In this document: in pieces, positions 31,708-41,105 of the stretch
Layout of the letters: each line of letters starts with the position of its first letter
Numbering within the stretch: position 1 is the first letter of the stretch
Assembly (NCBI GenBank): GCA_910578325.1
Contig: CAJTQT010000002.1
Coordinates: 186,001-250,000, forward strand
Source of the DNA: an uncultured Christensenella sp.
GTDB taxonomy: Bacteria; Bacillota; Clostridia; Christensenellales; CAG-917
Length of the DNA stretch: 64,000 nt
Direction of reading: 5' to 3'
Translations under genes and position numbers: made by a program
Notes under the pieces: generated by a model
Seen by the model: only the letters and a program-made list of their open reading frames with translations
The model's database searches: none
Told to the model about the DNA's origin: nothing

Positions 31708-32946
31708 TCACCGTATGCCGTTTTCGGATTTTACGTGTTTACGCCGAACGGTTTGTTCCGCTTCCTCGTCAAATGTATCTATTCTGACAAACGGAAGTCT
31801 GCTGCGGGATATAGACAAAAGTATGCCGACCGCTCCGAGATATGCAACAAGCGAACTTCCGCCCGCGCTTACGAAAGGAAGCGGAAGTCCCGTGGGCGGA
31901 ACCGCTCCGCAAACTACCGCCGCATTCAGCAACGCCTGCACTGTCGTAACTGCGGTTATTCCCGTCGCGAGATAGCAGGAGTATCTGTCGCTTGCCTGTC
32001 TCGCGATTTTTATTCCGCGAACGGCTATTACCACAAACAGCGACATTACGATAGCCACGCCAACCAACCCCGTTTCTTCGCCTATGACGGAAAGGATAAA
32101 ATCGCTTTCGGCAAACGGAAGGAAAAGATATTTCTGACGCGACGCGAAAAGTCCGACTCCGAAAAGTCCGCCGCTGCCAAGCGCGTAATAGGACTGAATG
32201 AGTTGATATCCCTCTTCCAACGGCGATTTCCATGGATCCAAAAAGGCGAGAAGACGCTGCATTCTGTACGGTTCAATCAGTATCAGCAACACCGCGCCCG
32301 CTATGACGGGAACTATCAAAAGCACAAGATGCTTTATCCGCGCGCCGCTTGAAAAAAGCATAATGAATATTACCGCGACCGCGCACATCGTTATGGACAT
32401 ATTCGGTTCCAAAATCAGCAGGACGCACACCGCGCCACCGGCAAGCAAAACGGCAATCACTCCTCTGAATTTGCTCATATCCGTCTTTGCGGCAATGAGC
32501 GATATCATCATTACCATAAAGAATTTAGCATATTCGGAAGGCTGAATAGTAAAAAAACCGAGATTAAGCCAGCGTTTCGCTCCGTAACTCTCCACTCCTA
32601 TCACAGGAAGAAAAACCATACCCAGAAGAACAAGACCTACGAGATACAGCGGTATCGTTGCCTTTTTGACCGCGTTGATATTTACAAACGACAGCCCTAT
32701 CATAGCAAACAATCCCAGCGCAAGCGCAATCGCCTGCGTTTTTACGTAATGAAAGGCGTCCCCCAACTGCGCCTGCGCGGAATAGCAGGAGGCGGAATAT
32801 ATGAAAACCAAACCCAGTATGCTAAGTATAACGGCAACGGCGGCAAGCGGCGCGTCCGCTTTCGCGCCTATAAATCCCGCGACGGAAACGTCTTTCGTTC
32901 CGCCCCTTTTCGAGGCGGGAACAAATTTTCTTCCGAGCATATTCAC
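31708..32946 (-). CDS. ftsW: SEDS-family peptidoglycan glycosyltransferase FtsW/SpoVE
   Basis: This 412-residue polytopic protein has about ten membrane helices. It polymerises lipid II into glycan strands at the division septum or spore cortex. SEDS landmarks are KRWLNLGFFTIQPSEYAKFF, the extracellular loop GSGGLFGVGLFASRQKYLFLP and AESDFILSVIGEE, and the terminal GGSSLVAYLGAVGILLSIS. A roughly 20-residue Lys/Arg-rich amino terminus precedes the first helix. It follows murD with a 4-nt overlap. Whether it is the vegetative FtsW or sporulation SpoVE cannot be decided, because only one SEDS gene is in view. Confidence 0.94.
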   Translation of the reverse strand: MNMLGRKFVPASKRGGTKDVSVAGFIGAKADAPLAAVAVILSILGLVFIYSASCYSAQAQLGDAFHYVKTQAIALALGLFAMIGLSFVNINAVKKATIPLYLVGLVLLGMVFLPVIGVESYGAKRWLNLGFFTIQPSEYAKFFMVMMISLIAAKTDMSKFRGVIAVLLAGGAVCVLLILEPNMSITMCAVAVIFIMLFSSGARIKHLVLLIVPVIAGAVLLILIEPYRMQRLLAFLDPWKSPLEEGYQLIQSYYALGSGGLFGVGLFASRQKYLFLPFAESDFILSVIGEETGLVGVAIVMSLFVVIAVRGIKIARQASDRYSCYLATGITAVTTVQALLNAAVVCGAVPPTGLPLPFVSAGGSSLVAYLGAVGILLSISRSRLPFVRIDTFDEEAEQTVRRKHVKSENGIR

Positions 32947-34250
32947 ACCTCCGCCATAAGTTCTCGCAGACAGGCGTCGAAGTGTTTACCTCTCATTTCA
33001 TATCCCGTAAATTTGTCGTAACTTTTAGACGACGGCGAAAAAAGAACGTTGACGCATTTCAAAGTTCTCGCCGTCATATACGCGCCTTTAAGCGCGCTTT
33101 TTATGTCAGGATATACCTCTACGTTTTCAAATCCCGACGCCTTTGCGCACTCAAAAATATCCGCTTCGTTTTCTCCGCTTATCGCAATCGCCTTGATTTT
33201 GTCGGGAAGGTCTCTGAAAAGTTCGCAGAAGTTTTCTCCGCGTTTCGCTCCGCCCAGAATCAACACGGTGTCCCCGTCAATACTCTCGCACGCGCACAGG
33301 CACGCGGACACATTTGTCGCTTTACTGTCGTTATACACCGCTATTCCGTCTATACTTCCAGATTTCTGACGGCGGTACTTTGGACGTTCGAATTCTATAA
33401 TACCCGCCGAAACGTTGTATGCAGAAACGCCGTGTGTCATACAGACCGCCACTGCGGCGAGCAGATTTTCAAGTTCCGCACCGCGCATATCCGTCTCTTC
33501 GAGAGACAGAACGGGTTTTCCGTCAAAGCAGATAAATCCCGAGGATATATACGCTCCTCCGGATACGGGATGCAACTGGCTGAACGGCACTTTTTTAGCA
33601 ATCATCCCGGGGACAAGCGAACGGATAATCTCATCGTCGTCGTTATAAACGACGTAGTCCTGTTCAGACTGGTGACGGAATATATTCGCTTTTGCCTCGA
33701 CATATTTCCGCATACTGCCGTGGCGATCGAGATGGTCGGGTTTTATGTTCAGGATAACCGCCGTATCCGGCGAAAATTTTATACTGCTTTCCAGTTGAAA
33801 ACTGCTTGCTTCCACAACCGCGATTTCGGTTGCGTCGAGTTTATCTGCAATAGCGGAAAACGGAGTTCCTATATTTCCCACCGCATAAGACGACTTGCCC
33901 GCGCGTCTCAATATGTAGTCTATTAACATCGTCGTGGTAGTTTTTCCGTTTGTACCGGTCACGGCAATCTGCTCGGCGAGGCAGAACTCGGATGCGAGTT
34001 CCAACTCGCCGATGACCGTTTTATTTTCCAGTTTCGCGTCGAGAAGAAAGTCTTTATTTCCGTCGACGCCGGGACTGAGTACGATTATGTCCGCGGCGGA
34101 GATTACTCCTTTGCTGTCGGTAGCGTGCTCCGCATAGGGATTGTCATCGTAAATAATCGCTTTCGCGCCCTTTTCTCTGACTAGTTGATATGCGGACATT
34201 CCGCTTGCTCCCGCGCCGTACACCACTACGTTTTTGCCGACTAATTTCAT
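32943..34250 (-). CDS. murD: UDP-N-acetylmuramoyl-L-alanine--D-glutamate ligase
   Basis: This 435-residue Mur ligase adds D-glutamate to the stem peptide. It starts with a Rossmann-like motif (VVVYGAGASGMSAYQLV). The ATP P-loop is VTGTNGKTTTTMLID. ILNIKPDHLDRHGSMRKY and NDSKATNVSA follow. An open frame reaches 84 codons further upstream into mraY, but the ATG at 34250 has GAGGG 4 nt before it, overlaps the mraY stop by 4 nt and begins at the usual point of the family. Confidence 0.95.
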   Translation of the reverse strand: MKLVGKNVVVYGAGASGMSAYQLVREKGAKAIIYDDNPYAEHATDSKGVISAADIIVLSPGVDGNKDFLLDAKLENKTVIGELELASEFCLAEQIAVTGTNGKTTTTMLIDYILRRAGKSSYAVGNIGTPFSAIADKLDATEIAVVEASSFQLESSIKFSPDTAVILNIKPDHLDRHGSMRKYVEAKANIFRHQSEQDYVVYNDDDEIIRSLVPGMIAKKVPFSQLHPVSGGAYISSGFICFDGKPVLSLEETDMRGAELENLLAAVAVCMTHGVSAYNVSAGIIEFERPKYRRQKSGSIDGIAVYNDSKATNVSACLCACESIDGDTVLILGGAKRGENFCELFRDLPDKIKAIAISGENEADIFECAKASGFENVEVYPDIKSALKGAYMTARTLKCVNVLFSPSSKSYDKFTGYEMRGKHFDACLRELMAEV

Positions 34251-35248
34251 ACTGCCCTCGCAAATATCAGCGTCAGGGCTCCTCCTACAAGACTTACGAC
34301 AAAGTATATCGTCACTATTTTGCTCTCGTGCAGTCCTTTCATTTCCAGATGGTGGTGGAAGGGCGACATCAAAAATATTCTTTTCTTGGTCAACTTGTAG
34401 CAAAGCACCTGCAATATAACAGATATGCTGGACCATACGAACATTATGCCTGACGTAACGATTAAAAACGGATTTCTTAAAAAAACCGCAACGCCCGCGC
34501 ACGACGCGCCTAACGCGAGCGAACCCGTATCGCCCATCATAATCTTTGCGGGAAATCCGTTGAATATCAGATAGCCGAGAAGTCCGCCGAATACCGACAC
34601 CGCAAATACTCCCAACGAAAGCACCTGTTCGGCATACGCCGTATCCCCTCCGTCGAGAGCGTCTTTATACGTGAGAAAAATCAAAAGCGAAAATCCGAGA
34701 AAATACGCAAGCGACGTATATCCCGCAAGCCCGTCAAGTCCGTCCGTAAGATTGACTGAATTCGTAGTCGCAATATAGACGACCATAACGAACGGAATTA
34801 TTCCCCAACTTACGTTCCATACGACGTCTGTAAACGGCAATGCGATTTGCGGTCCGATAAACTCGGACGCATAAGCGAAATAGCCCGCAATCGCGCTCAG
34901 TCCCAACTGACCTATTATCTTCTGATACGGTTTAAGACCTAAATTCCGCGAAAAGCGGATCTTTATAAAATCGTCCAGAAATCCCAGCAGGCAAAAACCC
35001 ATAGTAAGCGCGACCGCTACGATTGAAAACGATTTGAATTCCACAAGCGAAAACACAAGCGCGGGCAACAGGAAAATAAATCCGCCCATTGTAGGAGTTC
35101 CGCTCTTATGCTCGTGCTGTTTCACGTATCCGAGAACCGTCTGTTTGGCTTTGAGTTTTGACATAAGCCGTATTATCAACGGAGCGGCTATTACGGAAAG
35201 CGCAACCGACGCGATCAGATATACAAGTAATTTAATTCCTCCGCTCAT
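34247..35248 (-). CDS. mraY: Phospho-N-acetylmuramoyl-pentapeptide-transferase
   Basis: This 333-residue membrane enzyme transfers phospho-MurNAc-pentapeptide to undecaprenyl phosphate to give lipid I. It has about ten helices. Key motifs are HEHKSGTPTMGG near residue 46, FLDDFIKI with the Asp pair, NSVNLTDGLDGLA, and FMGDTGSLALG-like KIMMGDTGSLALGA. The basic loop MSPFHHHLEMKG lies near the end. Start and stop overlap murE and murD by 4 nt each. Confidence 0.96.
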   Translation of the reverse strand: MSGGIKLLVYLIASVALSVIAAPLIIRLMSKLKAKQTVLGYVKQHEHKSGTPTMGGFIFLLPALVFSLVEFKSFSIVAVALTMGFCLLGFLDDFIKIRFSRNLGLKPYQKIIGQLGLSAIAGYFAYASEFIGPQIALPFTDVVWNVSWGIIPFVMVVYIATTNSVNLTDGLDGLAGYTSLAYFLGFSLLIFLTYKDALDGGDTAYAEQVLSLGVFAVSVFGGLLGYLIFNGFPAKIMMGDTGSLALGASCAGVAVFLRNPFLIVTSGIMFVWSSISVILQVLCYKLTKKRIFLMSPFHHHLEMKGLHESKIVTIYFVVSLVGGALTLIFARAV

Positions 35249-36687
35249 CTCAACTGCCCGTACCTTTCCACTACGTCGAAATCGTTGTACGGCACCTTTC
35301 TTCCCCTGATTTCAAGATAATTCTCATTGCCTTTTCCCGCAATGACGAGGGTGTCGCCCTCCTCCATTTCACCAAGAGCAAACCGTACCGCTTCGATTCT
35401 GTCAACAATGCTTTTGGTATCCTTAATGGTTATCCCCGTTTCGATTTCGCGGATTATTTCTTCGGGATTCTCGCCTCGAGGGTTGTCGCTGGTGACGATT
35501 ATGCAGTCGCTGTATTTAGACGCGACTTCGCCCATAGATTTACGCTTGCGCGAATCGCGCTCCCCGCCGCAGCCGAACACGGTTATCAATCGGGATTTGG
35601 TAAGCGTACGCGCAGTCGAAAGCAGTTGCATAAGACCGTCGGGAGTGTGCGCATAGTCGATTATAATCGTACCCTTGTCGTTTCGCATTACCGAGAACCT
35701 CCCCTTGACGGTTTTCACTTTGCGGACCGCGTGCGAAAGCGTCTCGCCGTCTATGCCGAGTTCATGCGCGACGGACATCGCCGCGAGCAGATTGTATACG
35801 TTGAATTCGCCCATAAGACTGCTTTTGCAATCCACGATATCGTCGTTCAGATTAGCGACGAACTGCGTGCCTACGGTATCTTCGCGTATGTTGATTGCAA
35901 AGCAATCCGCCGGATTGTACAGACCGTAACTTACGCAAGGCAATCCGTTTATTTCCGACCTCTGCAAAAGCAGACGTCCGCTTTTATCGTCCACGTTTAT
36001 AACCGCTTTCTTTACGTGTGCGGGTGTAAAATACGACATCTTTACGCCGCAGTAGTTGTCAAAATCTTTAAAATAATCGAGATGGTCCTGAGTTATATTC
36101 GTAAGAACGGCGATATCCGCTTTGATATCACCCGTCTTTTCGAGATAAATTGCGTGCGCGCTCACCTCGGCGACCGCCACGTCGCATCCTTTTGCTCTCA
36201 TTTTAAAGAGCAGTTCATTGAGTTCGTACGGATCGGGAGTAGTCAGACTGTGCCCGACTTTTTCACCGTCTATAAAATGTCCCTCCGTGCCTATCAGTCC
36301 GCATTTGATGCCCGCAAACGAAAGTAGCGACGTTATAAAATGCGCGGTCGAAGTTTTGCCGTTTGTGCCGACTACCGATATGATTTTCATATCCTTTGCG
36401 GGATTGAGGAATCTGTACTGGCAAACTTTCGCATATGCGAGACGCACGTTATCTACCAAAACGTATTTTACTTCGGGATTCTTCGGTTTTTTGGAAGTAA
36501 GAGCGACAAATGGAACTTCAATAGTATCTATATAATCGTTTCCGTCGTCGTTTACCCCCTCCATACATACGAAAAGATCGTTTTCCTCAACGATTTTCGA
36601 ATTGATTTTAATCTCGCGTATATCCGTTTTGATGTCGGCGTTCGTATCTTTCACGCTTACGTTCTGCAAGAGTCTTCCAAGTTCCAT
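35245..36687 (-). CDS. murE: UDP-MurNAc-tripeptide synthetase (meso-diaminopimelate-adding)
   Basis: This 480-residue ligase adds the third stem-peptide residue. The P-loop is VVGTNGKTSTAHF, TNITQDHLDYFKDFDNY is typical, and IVTSDNPRGENPEEI contains DNPR, the signature of enzymes using meso-diaminopimelate and not lysine. The frame opens 41 codons earlier, but the ATG at 36687 has GGAGG upstream and a promoter of its own at 36718-36746. mraY overlaps its stop by 4 nt. murF, usually next, is absent here and found at 60.8 kb. Confidence 0.95.
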   Translation of the reverse strand: MELGRLLQNVSVKDTNADIKTDIREIKINSKIVEENDLFVCMEGVNDDGNDYIDTIEVPFVALTSKKPKNPEVKYVLVDNVRLAYAKVCQYRFLNPAKDMKIISVVGTNGKTSTAHFITSLLSFAGIKCGLIGTEGHFIDGEKVGHSLTTPDPYELNELLFKMRAKGCDVAVAEVSAHAIYLEKTGDIKADIAVLTNITQDHLDYFKDFDNYCGVKMSYFTPAHVKKAVINVDDKSGRLLLQRSEINGLPCVSYGLYNPADCFAINIREDTVGTQFVANLNDDIVDCKSSLMGEFNVYNLLAAMSVAHELGIDGETLSHAVRKVKTVKGRFSVMRNDKGTIIIDYAHTPDGLMQLLSTARTLTKSRLITVFGCGGERDSRKRKSMGEVASKYSDCIIVTSDNPRGENPEEIIREIETGITIKDTKSIVDRIEAVRFALGEMEEGDTLVIAGKGNENYLEIRGRKVPYNDFDVVERYGQLR

Positions 36688-36717
36688 AGATGAGGTCCTC
36701 CAAGAGTTTATATATAA

Positions 36718-36746
36718 ATAATAGTAAGTGAAACGGTCATTATCAA
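36718..36746 (-). promoter_or_regulatory. Sigma-A promoter of murE-mraY-murD-ftsW-murA
   Basis: On the minus strand TTGATA (36746-36741) and TATTAT (36723-36718) are 17 bp apart, with the murE ATG about 30 nt downstream. Confidence 0.7.
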
Positions 36747-36834
36747 CCGCACCGCAAAACAAGACATCAAAAGAATTTTTTTTCAACCGACCCGAGTTTT
36801 TCAATCGCACTAATGCGTATCCGCGCCGTATATG

Positions 36835-36863
36835 ACAAGGCGGGAAACTCCTTCCCGCCTTGT
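36835..36863 (-). terminator. Terminator-like hairpin between the PBP gene and murE
   Basis: ACAAGGCGGGA (36835-36845) pairs perfectly with TCCCGCCTTGT (36853-36863). The T-rich tail lies on the plus side, so termination of the minus-strand PBP transcript is plausible but not certain. The stretch 36688-36957 otherwise holds only the murE promoter. Confidence 0.6.
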
Positions 36864-36957
36864 TATTTTCGCTTTGCTTACGTATCCTCCCGCTCAGACT
36901 TAAAGTATTACTTATGGCTATACCTCGTATCGCGCTTATGAATATATCTGCGTCAGA

Positions 36958-38883
36958 TCAGGTTATCAGCATTACGGCGTTTCTCTTATCCACAGTCACT
37001 CCTGCGAAAGGATACTGCCCCTTGACTTCGCTTCCTTCGCCGTCGACTTCACAGTAAAGTCCGAGTTTTGCAAGTTCGTTTCTCGCCTGAGCAAGACTCA
37101 TTCCCGTAAAATCGGGCAATGTGAACTCCTGTCCGACGATTTTCTCTTCTTCGCCCGTATATACGGGATCTATCGCAAGATAGTCGAACAGACTTGCAAA
37201 TATATCGCCAACAAGCGGCGCGGCTACCTGCGAACCGTAGTACATATATCCTTGCGGCTCGTCCACTATCATCAAAACGGCGTAGTTTGCGCCTTCCGTA
37301 AGCGAAAAACCGAGGAACGACGATATATACTTTCCGCTTGCTATCGAACCGCCCGAATATTTCTGCGCCGTACCCGTCTTGCCTGCGATATGATATCCGG
37401 GAACGTACGCGCCTTTTCCGCTTCCTGTCGTTACAACGCTTTCGAGAAGAGTGCGCATAGTATCCGAAGTCGCCTGCGAAATCACTCTATCGCCCTGCGT
37501 AGTCACTCCGACGCCGGACACAGTCTTTCCGTTTATATCTTTGAGTCCCGACAGCAGGTGCGGCGTAACTTTCGTACCTCCGTTCATTACGGCGGAAGTC
37601 GCGCTTATCAGACCAATCGGCGTGACGGCGACAGCCTGCCCGAATCCTATGCGCGCCAAATCGACAGTCTTTACCGCATCGCGCGCTATAAATATTCCGC
37701 TCGTCTCCCCCGTCATATCTATACCCGTCTTTCTCGTCAGTCCGAAGCCCGCAAGATAGTCGTAAAACTTATTTGTGCCCATTCTCAAAGCACAGTCCAT
37801 AAACACGCAGTTACAACTGCCCTCTACACCCTGCGCGAAGTCAATCGAACCGTGTCCTTTCGCTTTCCAGCATCTTATTCTCTGCCCGTCCACAGTTTTG
37901 GAACCCGAACAGTAGTATCTGTCCGAAACGGTAACCGCACCGCTGTCGAGAGCCGCCGCGGACGTAAGTATCTTAAACGTAGAACCCGGTTCGTATACCG
38001 AAGAAACGATGCTGCTTTTTGAATGTAAAAACAGTGTCTCCAAATCGTCGCGCGGCACGTTGTTGAGGTCAAAAGACGGATATTCCGAAAGCGCGACTAC
38101 ACCGCCCGTATTATAGTCCATAACTATACAGGCAACTCCTTTGGGGTTGAATCTCGCAACCGCCGTTGCTATTGCGCCATCCACAATCTGCTGTACGGTT
38201 GCGTCAAGCGTGGTTACGACGTCAAGTCCCGCTATGGACGGCAGATAATAAGTCCCGTTTCCGAACTCCTTGCCTATAAGGTCGGTTTCGGTCATAATCT
38301 GTCCGTTTACGCCGGTCAGGTATTTATTATAATATGACTCTATTCCCGTCTGACCGAATCCGTCGCTGCTGCAAAATCCGAGCACCTGCGTCATAAAATC
38401 GCCGTATGGATAATAGCGGTAATTGTCCTCGGCATAATAGATTCCGTCAAGTCCCGTTTCGTAAATATAATTGAGTTGTTCTTTGGTGACCTGAGTGGCT
38501 ACCGTGACCTCCGACGTACGTTTCGAAATCTTTTCAAGCGTCTTTTCGTATTCGTATCCGAACACTTCGCACAGGAGTTTTGCAACTGCGGGTTTATCGG
38601 GAGTAGCGGAAGGACGTACATACAGATTATACCTCGTCGCAGTGGACGCAAGTACGTTTCCGTTTCTGTCCAGAATACTTCCTCTCGGCGCGTCGGTCGG
38701 CAGGTCTCTCATCCACTGATTCAAGGCTTTCATCTGCAACTCGCCGCCTTCCACTATCATAACCGCAAACATCTTTGCAAATACCGCAAGAAATAAAAAG
38801 ACAACCAGCAGTATAACTGCCGGAAGTCTTTTGGTTGGGTTATAGAGATGATTTGTTTGTTCGTTTACCTTTTTGCGCGTCAT
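36958..38883 (-). CDS. Class B penicillin-binding protein (SpoVD/FtsI type) with one PASTA domain
   Basis: This transpeptidase of about 641 residues cross-links septal peptidoglycan, normally as partner of the SEDS protein FtsW/SpoVE. A membrane anchor (LPAVILLVVFLFLAVFAKM) is followed by the dimerisation domain (DAPRGSILDRNGNVLA) and the transpeptidase motifs. These are STFK in EPGSTFKILTSAAAL, SCN in GVEGSCNCVFMDCAL, and KTGT in IAGKTGTAQKYSGG. A single PASTA domain ends the protein (LPDFTGMSLAQARNELAKLG), as in SpoVD. The start is uncertain between ATG 38883 and TTG 38919, neither with a ribosome site. A terminal stop lies in the hairpin-bounded gap before murE. Confidence 0.92.
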   Translation of the reverse strand: MTRKKVNEQTNHLYNPTKRLPAVILLVVFLFLAVFAKMFAVMIVEGGELQMKALNQWMRDLPTDAPRGSILDRNGNVLASTATRYNLYVRPSATPDKPAVAKLLCEVFGYEYEKTLEKISKRTSEVTVATQVTKEQLNYIYETGLDGIYYAEDNYRYYPYGDFMTQVLGFCSSDGFGQTGIESYYNKYLTGVNGQIMTETDLIGKEFGNGTYYLPSIAGLDVVTTLDATVQQIVDGAIATAVARFNPKGVACIVMDYNTGGVVALSEYPSFDLNNVPRDDLETLFLHSKSSIVSSVYEPGSTFKILTSAAALDSGAVTVSDRYYCSGSKTVDGQRIRCWKAKGHGSIDFAQGVEGSCNCVFMDCALRMGTNKFYDYLAGFGLTRKTGIDMTGETSGIFIARDAVKTVDLARIGFGQAVAVTPIGLISATSAVMNGGTKVTPHLLSGLKDINGKTVSGVGVTTQGDRVISQATSDTMRTLLESVVTTGSGKGAYVPGYHIAGKTGTAQKYSGGSIASGKYISSFLGFSLTEGANYAVLMIVDEPQGYMYYGSQVAAPLVGDIFASLFDYLAIDPVYTGEEEKIVGQEFTLPDFTGMSLAQARNELAKLGLYCEVDGEGSEVKGQYPFAGVTVDKRNAVMLIT

Positions 38884-38956
38884 ATCAAAATTTATTTGAC
38901 TTTCGCGCGTTTTATGCAATCCGCAAATTTATAGTTTGCAAACTGCGCGCTCTTGC

Positions 38957-39553
38957 TTACAGCGTTTGGCTCACAATTGCAGTGGACGCCGCCGCGTTAG
39001 ACGCGGGAACTACCGCCGTACCGCTGTTTATCTTGCCTGCAAACGCTATTATGAGCGACATCACGGTCACAACCACCGCAAGGAAAGAGCCGAGTATGAT
39101 TTTTCCTTTCGTATTGAGTCTCCCGCGCACCTTCTGCTGTGCTCCCGTAACCTGAGCGCTATGGGTAAACAACCCTTTGCGCTCTGCCGTCGCAGCATTG
39201 CTACGGTCGAAAACGGGACGCATATTTTCGTGCGTACGTGAAAGTCTTTCGTACAGTTCGGCATCGTTTATACTGCTGTTGCTTCTCGCGACGTAGTCAT
39301 AAAAACTCTGCTGTCTGGGGCGTGAAAACTCACCGCCGTACACGTCTTCGTCATAAGACGGAAGCGACTGTACAGACGCGGCATAATCGCGTTGGGTATA
39401 ACCGAAATTCTGCGTAGGTACATAATTATCATTTCGGTTGGACGAATATCCGTTGACGTTGCGCGCAGATGAAAATTCCTCGTATGAAGGAAAATTGTCG
39501 ATACTTTGTTCAGTCGTATTTCTGCCGAGCAATTCGTCGAGTGTTATAGCCAT
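38957..39553 (-). CDS. Single-pass membrane protein in the ftsL position of the dcw cluster
   Basis: This 198-residue protein is not recognised by sequence. Residues 1-150 are cytosolic and rich in Ser, Asn, Tyr and Asp, with short aromatic motifs (QSFYDYVARS, SVQSLPSYDEDVYGG). One membrane helix follows at about 151-171 (IILGSFLAVVVTVMSLIIAF), then a tail of only about 25 residues. FtsL normally occupies this place, between rsmH and the class B PBP, but FtsL has a short cytosolic end and a long extracellular leucine-zipper coil, the reverse of what is seen here. GGGGAGG precedes the ATG. A divisome role is inferred only from position. Confidence 0.6.
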   Translation of the reverse strand: MAITLDELLGRNTTEQSIDNFPSYEEFSSARNVNGYSSNRNDNYVPTQNFGYTQRDYAASVQSLPSYDEDVYGGEFSRPRQQSFYDYVARSNSSINDAELYERLSRTHENMRPVFDRSNAATAERKGLFTHSAQVTGAQQKVRGRLNTKGKIILGSFLAVVVTVMSLIIAFAGKINSGTAVVPASNAAASTAIVSQTL

Positions 39554-39638
39554 TTCGTCCTCCCCTATAAAACCGTACCTTAACTTTTTATCGCGTTAGA
39601 ATTTCGATTTTACCGTTTTTGTTGTTTATTTTTGTTCT

Positions 39639-40589
39639 TTAATTGTCTTTGTCGGAGAGTCTTTCTATTACTCTCAGTTTTGCGCTTTGCGAACGCGGGT
39701 TTCTTGCCAGTTCATCTTCGTTGGGACAGATCGGCTTTTTGTTTACCGCCTCTACTATCCTCCTACTGTTGCACACGCACACCGGAAAGTCCGGAGGACA
39801 GGTGCAATTCAAACTGAGTTCTTTAAACGCCGTTTTGACAATTCTGTCTTCCAGCGAATGGAATGATATCACCGCCATTCTGCCTTTCGCGTTCAGCCTC
39901 TGCGCCATCTGCTTTATGCTTTCTTTCAAAGTTCCGAGTTCATCGTTTACGGCAATCCTTATTGCCTGAAACGTCCTCTTTGCGGGATGTCCGTATTTGA
40001 ACCTTGTTGACGTCGGATAACTATCTTCAACTATCTTCGCAAGTTGCAAAGTCGTCGCTATCGTTTCTTTCTGTCTTATGCGGACTATGTTTTCCGCTAT
40101 CCTTCGGGAGAGTTTCTCTTCCCCGTAATCGAACAGAATCTTTGCAATCTCGCCCGCGCTGTATTCGTTTACGATATTGAATGCCGTGAGATACTGACTT
40201 CTGTCCATTCTCATATCCAGCGGCGCGTCTTTCATATAACTGAATCCGCGTTCGGCATTGTCCAACTGATAACTCGACACTCCGAGGTCGACTAAGATTC
40301 CGTCTACACCCTTTACACCTATGACGTCGAGGTCTGAGACAAGATTCTTGAAATCGTCGTGCAAGAACGTCACCTGATTCTTGTAATCTCTCAACCTTTC
40401 GCCTGCCGCCAGAAGCGCGTCTTCGTCTTTGTCAACCGCTATCAGCCTGCCGCCATCCGTCAGCCGTTTTATAATCTCGCTCGAATGTCCCGCTCCGCCT
40501 ACAGTGCAATCGACATATATGCCCTCGGGTTTTATGTTCAGCCCCTCTATACACTCGCCGAGCATAACGGGTTCGTGATGAAATTCCAT
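39639..40589 (-). CDS. rsmH: 16S rRNA (cytosine-1402-N4)-methyltransferase
   Basis: This 316-residue SAM-dependent enzyme (MraW) methylates C1402 in the ribosomal P site. FHHEPVMLGECIEGL and DCTVGGAGHSSEIIKR form the SAM site. GILVDLGVSSYQLDNAERGFSY and DMRMDRSQYLTAFNIVN follow. The terminal part has ISFHSLEDRIVKTAF and a Cys-containing segment (CTCPPDFPVCVC) seen in many Firmicute versions. It lies 17 nt downstream of mraZ in the conserved mraZ-rsmH order. Confidence 0.96.
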   Translation of the reverse strand: MEFHHEPVMLGECIEGLNIKPEGIYVDCTVGGAGHSSEIIKRLTDGGRLIAVDKDEDALLAAGERLRDYKNQVTFLHDDFKNLVSDLDVIGVKGVDGILVDLGVSSYQLDNAERGFSYMKDAPLDMRMDRSQYLTAFNIVNEYSAGEIAKILFDYGEEKLSRRIAENIVRIRQKETIATTLQLAKIVEDSYPTSTRFKYGHPAKRTFQAIRIAVNDELGTLKESIKQMAQRLNAKGRMAVISFHSLEDRIVKTAFKELSLNCTCPPDFPVCVCNSRRIVEAVNKKPICPNEDELARNPRSQSAKLRVIERLSDKDN

Positions 40590-40606
40590 ACTCCGCTCCG
40601 TCGGTC

Positions 40607-41065
40607 TCAGCCTTTGTTCAGCCTGGCTGTGAGGTCCGCAATCAAATCGTCGAGTTCCTCTCCGTCGAGTTCGTCTCCGTACTTCCTGTCAAAAACGTGA
40701 GCGGGCCATACCTCGATATAATTTCCTCTGCCGCAGAACTCCAACTCCAACGCGCTGTCCATTCCTCTGCAAAGTTTTTTTATTTCGGGACTCAGCGTCA
40801 TTCTGCTCTGCGAGTCTATTGCGACTTTCAGCATCTTGCGGCTGATGTATCTTGCGATTTCTTTATACTCTGACATAAGAGGGTCCGAATCGTTATACTT
40901 GCCGAGAACGACGTCCTCGTTTGAAACCGGAACGAGCAGGAAACATCCGTCCGTACCCGGCGCGACGTAAACTTCATCGCCCACAAACGTACGATATTCC
41001 GACGGGATCCTAACCCTGTTTGCGCCGATTGTGTGGCGCTTATGTCCGTAAACTTTTTCGCTCAT
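40607..41065 (-). CDS. mraZ: Transcriptional regulator MraZ
   Basis: This 152-residue AbrB-fold protein represses its own dcw operon. Two MraZ half-domains are visible: YGHKRHTIGANRVRIPSEYR and VAIDSQSRMTLSPEIKKLC (family motif DxxGRxxxP). The open frame reaches an ATG at 41107 with AGGG upstream, but that ATG lies inside the -10 box of a consensus promoter (41106-41134). The message should therefore start near 41099, making the ATG at 41065, where homologues begin, the likely start. The 35-nt leader contains a start-stop pair (ATG TAA at 41088-41083) preceded by AAGG, and no good ribosome site for 41065. Confidence 0.85.
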   Translation of the reverse strand: MSEKVYGHKRHTIGANRVRIPSEYRTFVGDEVYVAPGTDGCFLLVPVSNEDVVLGKYNDSDPLMSEYKEIARYISRKMLKVAIDSQSRMTLSPEIKKLCRGMDSALELEFCGRGNYIEVWPAHVFDRKYGDELDGEELDDLIADLTARLNKG

Positions 41066-41105
41066 CTTAGTATAATTCGGCTTTACATCTCTGCCTTGTA
41101 GATGC

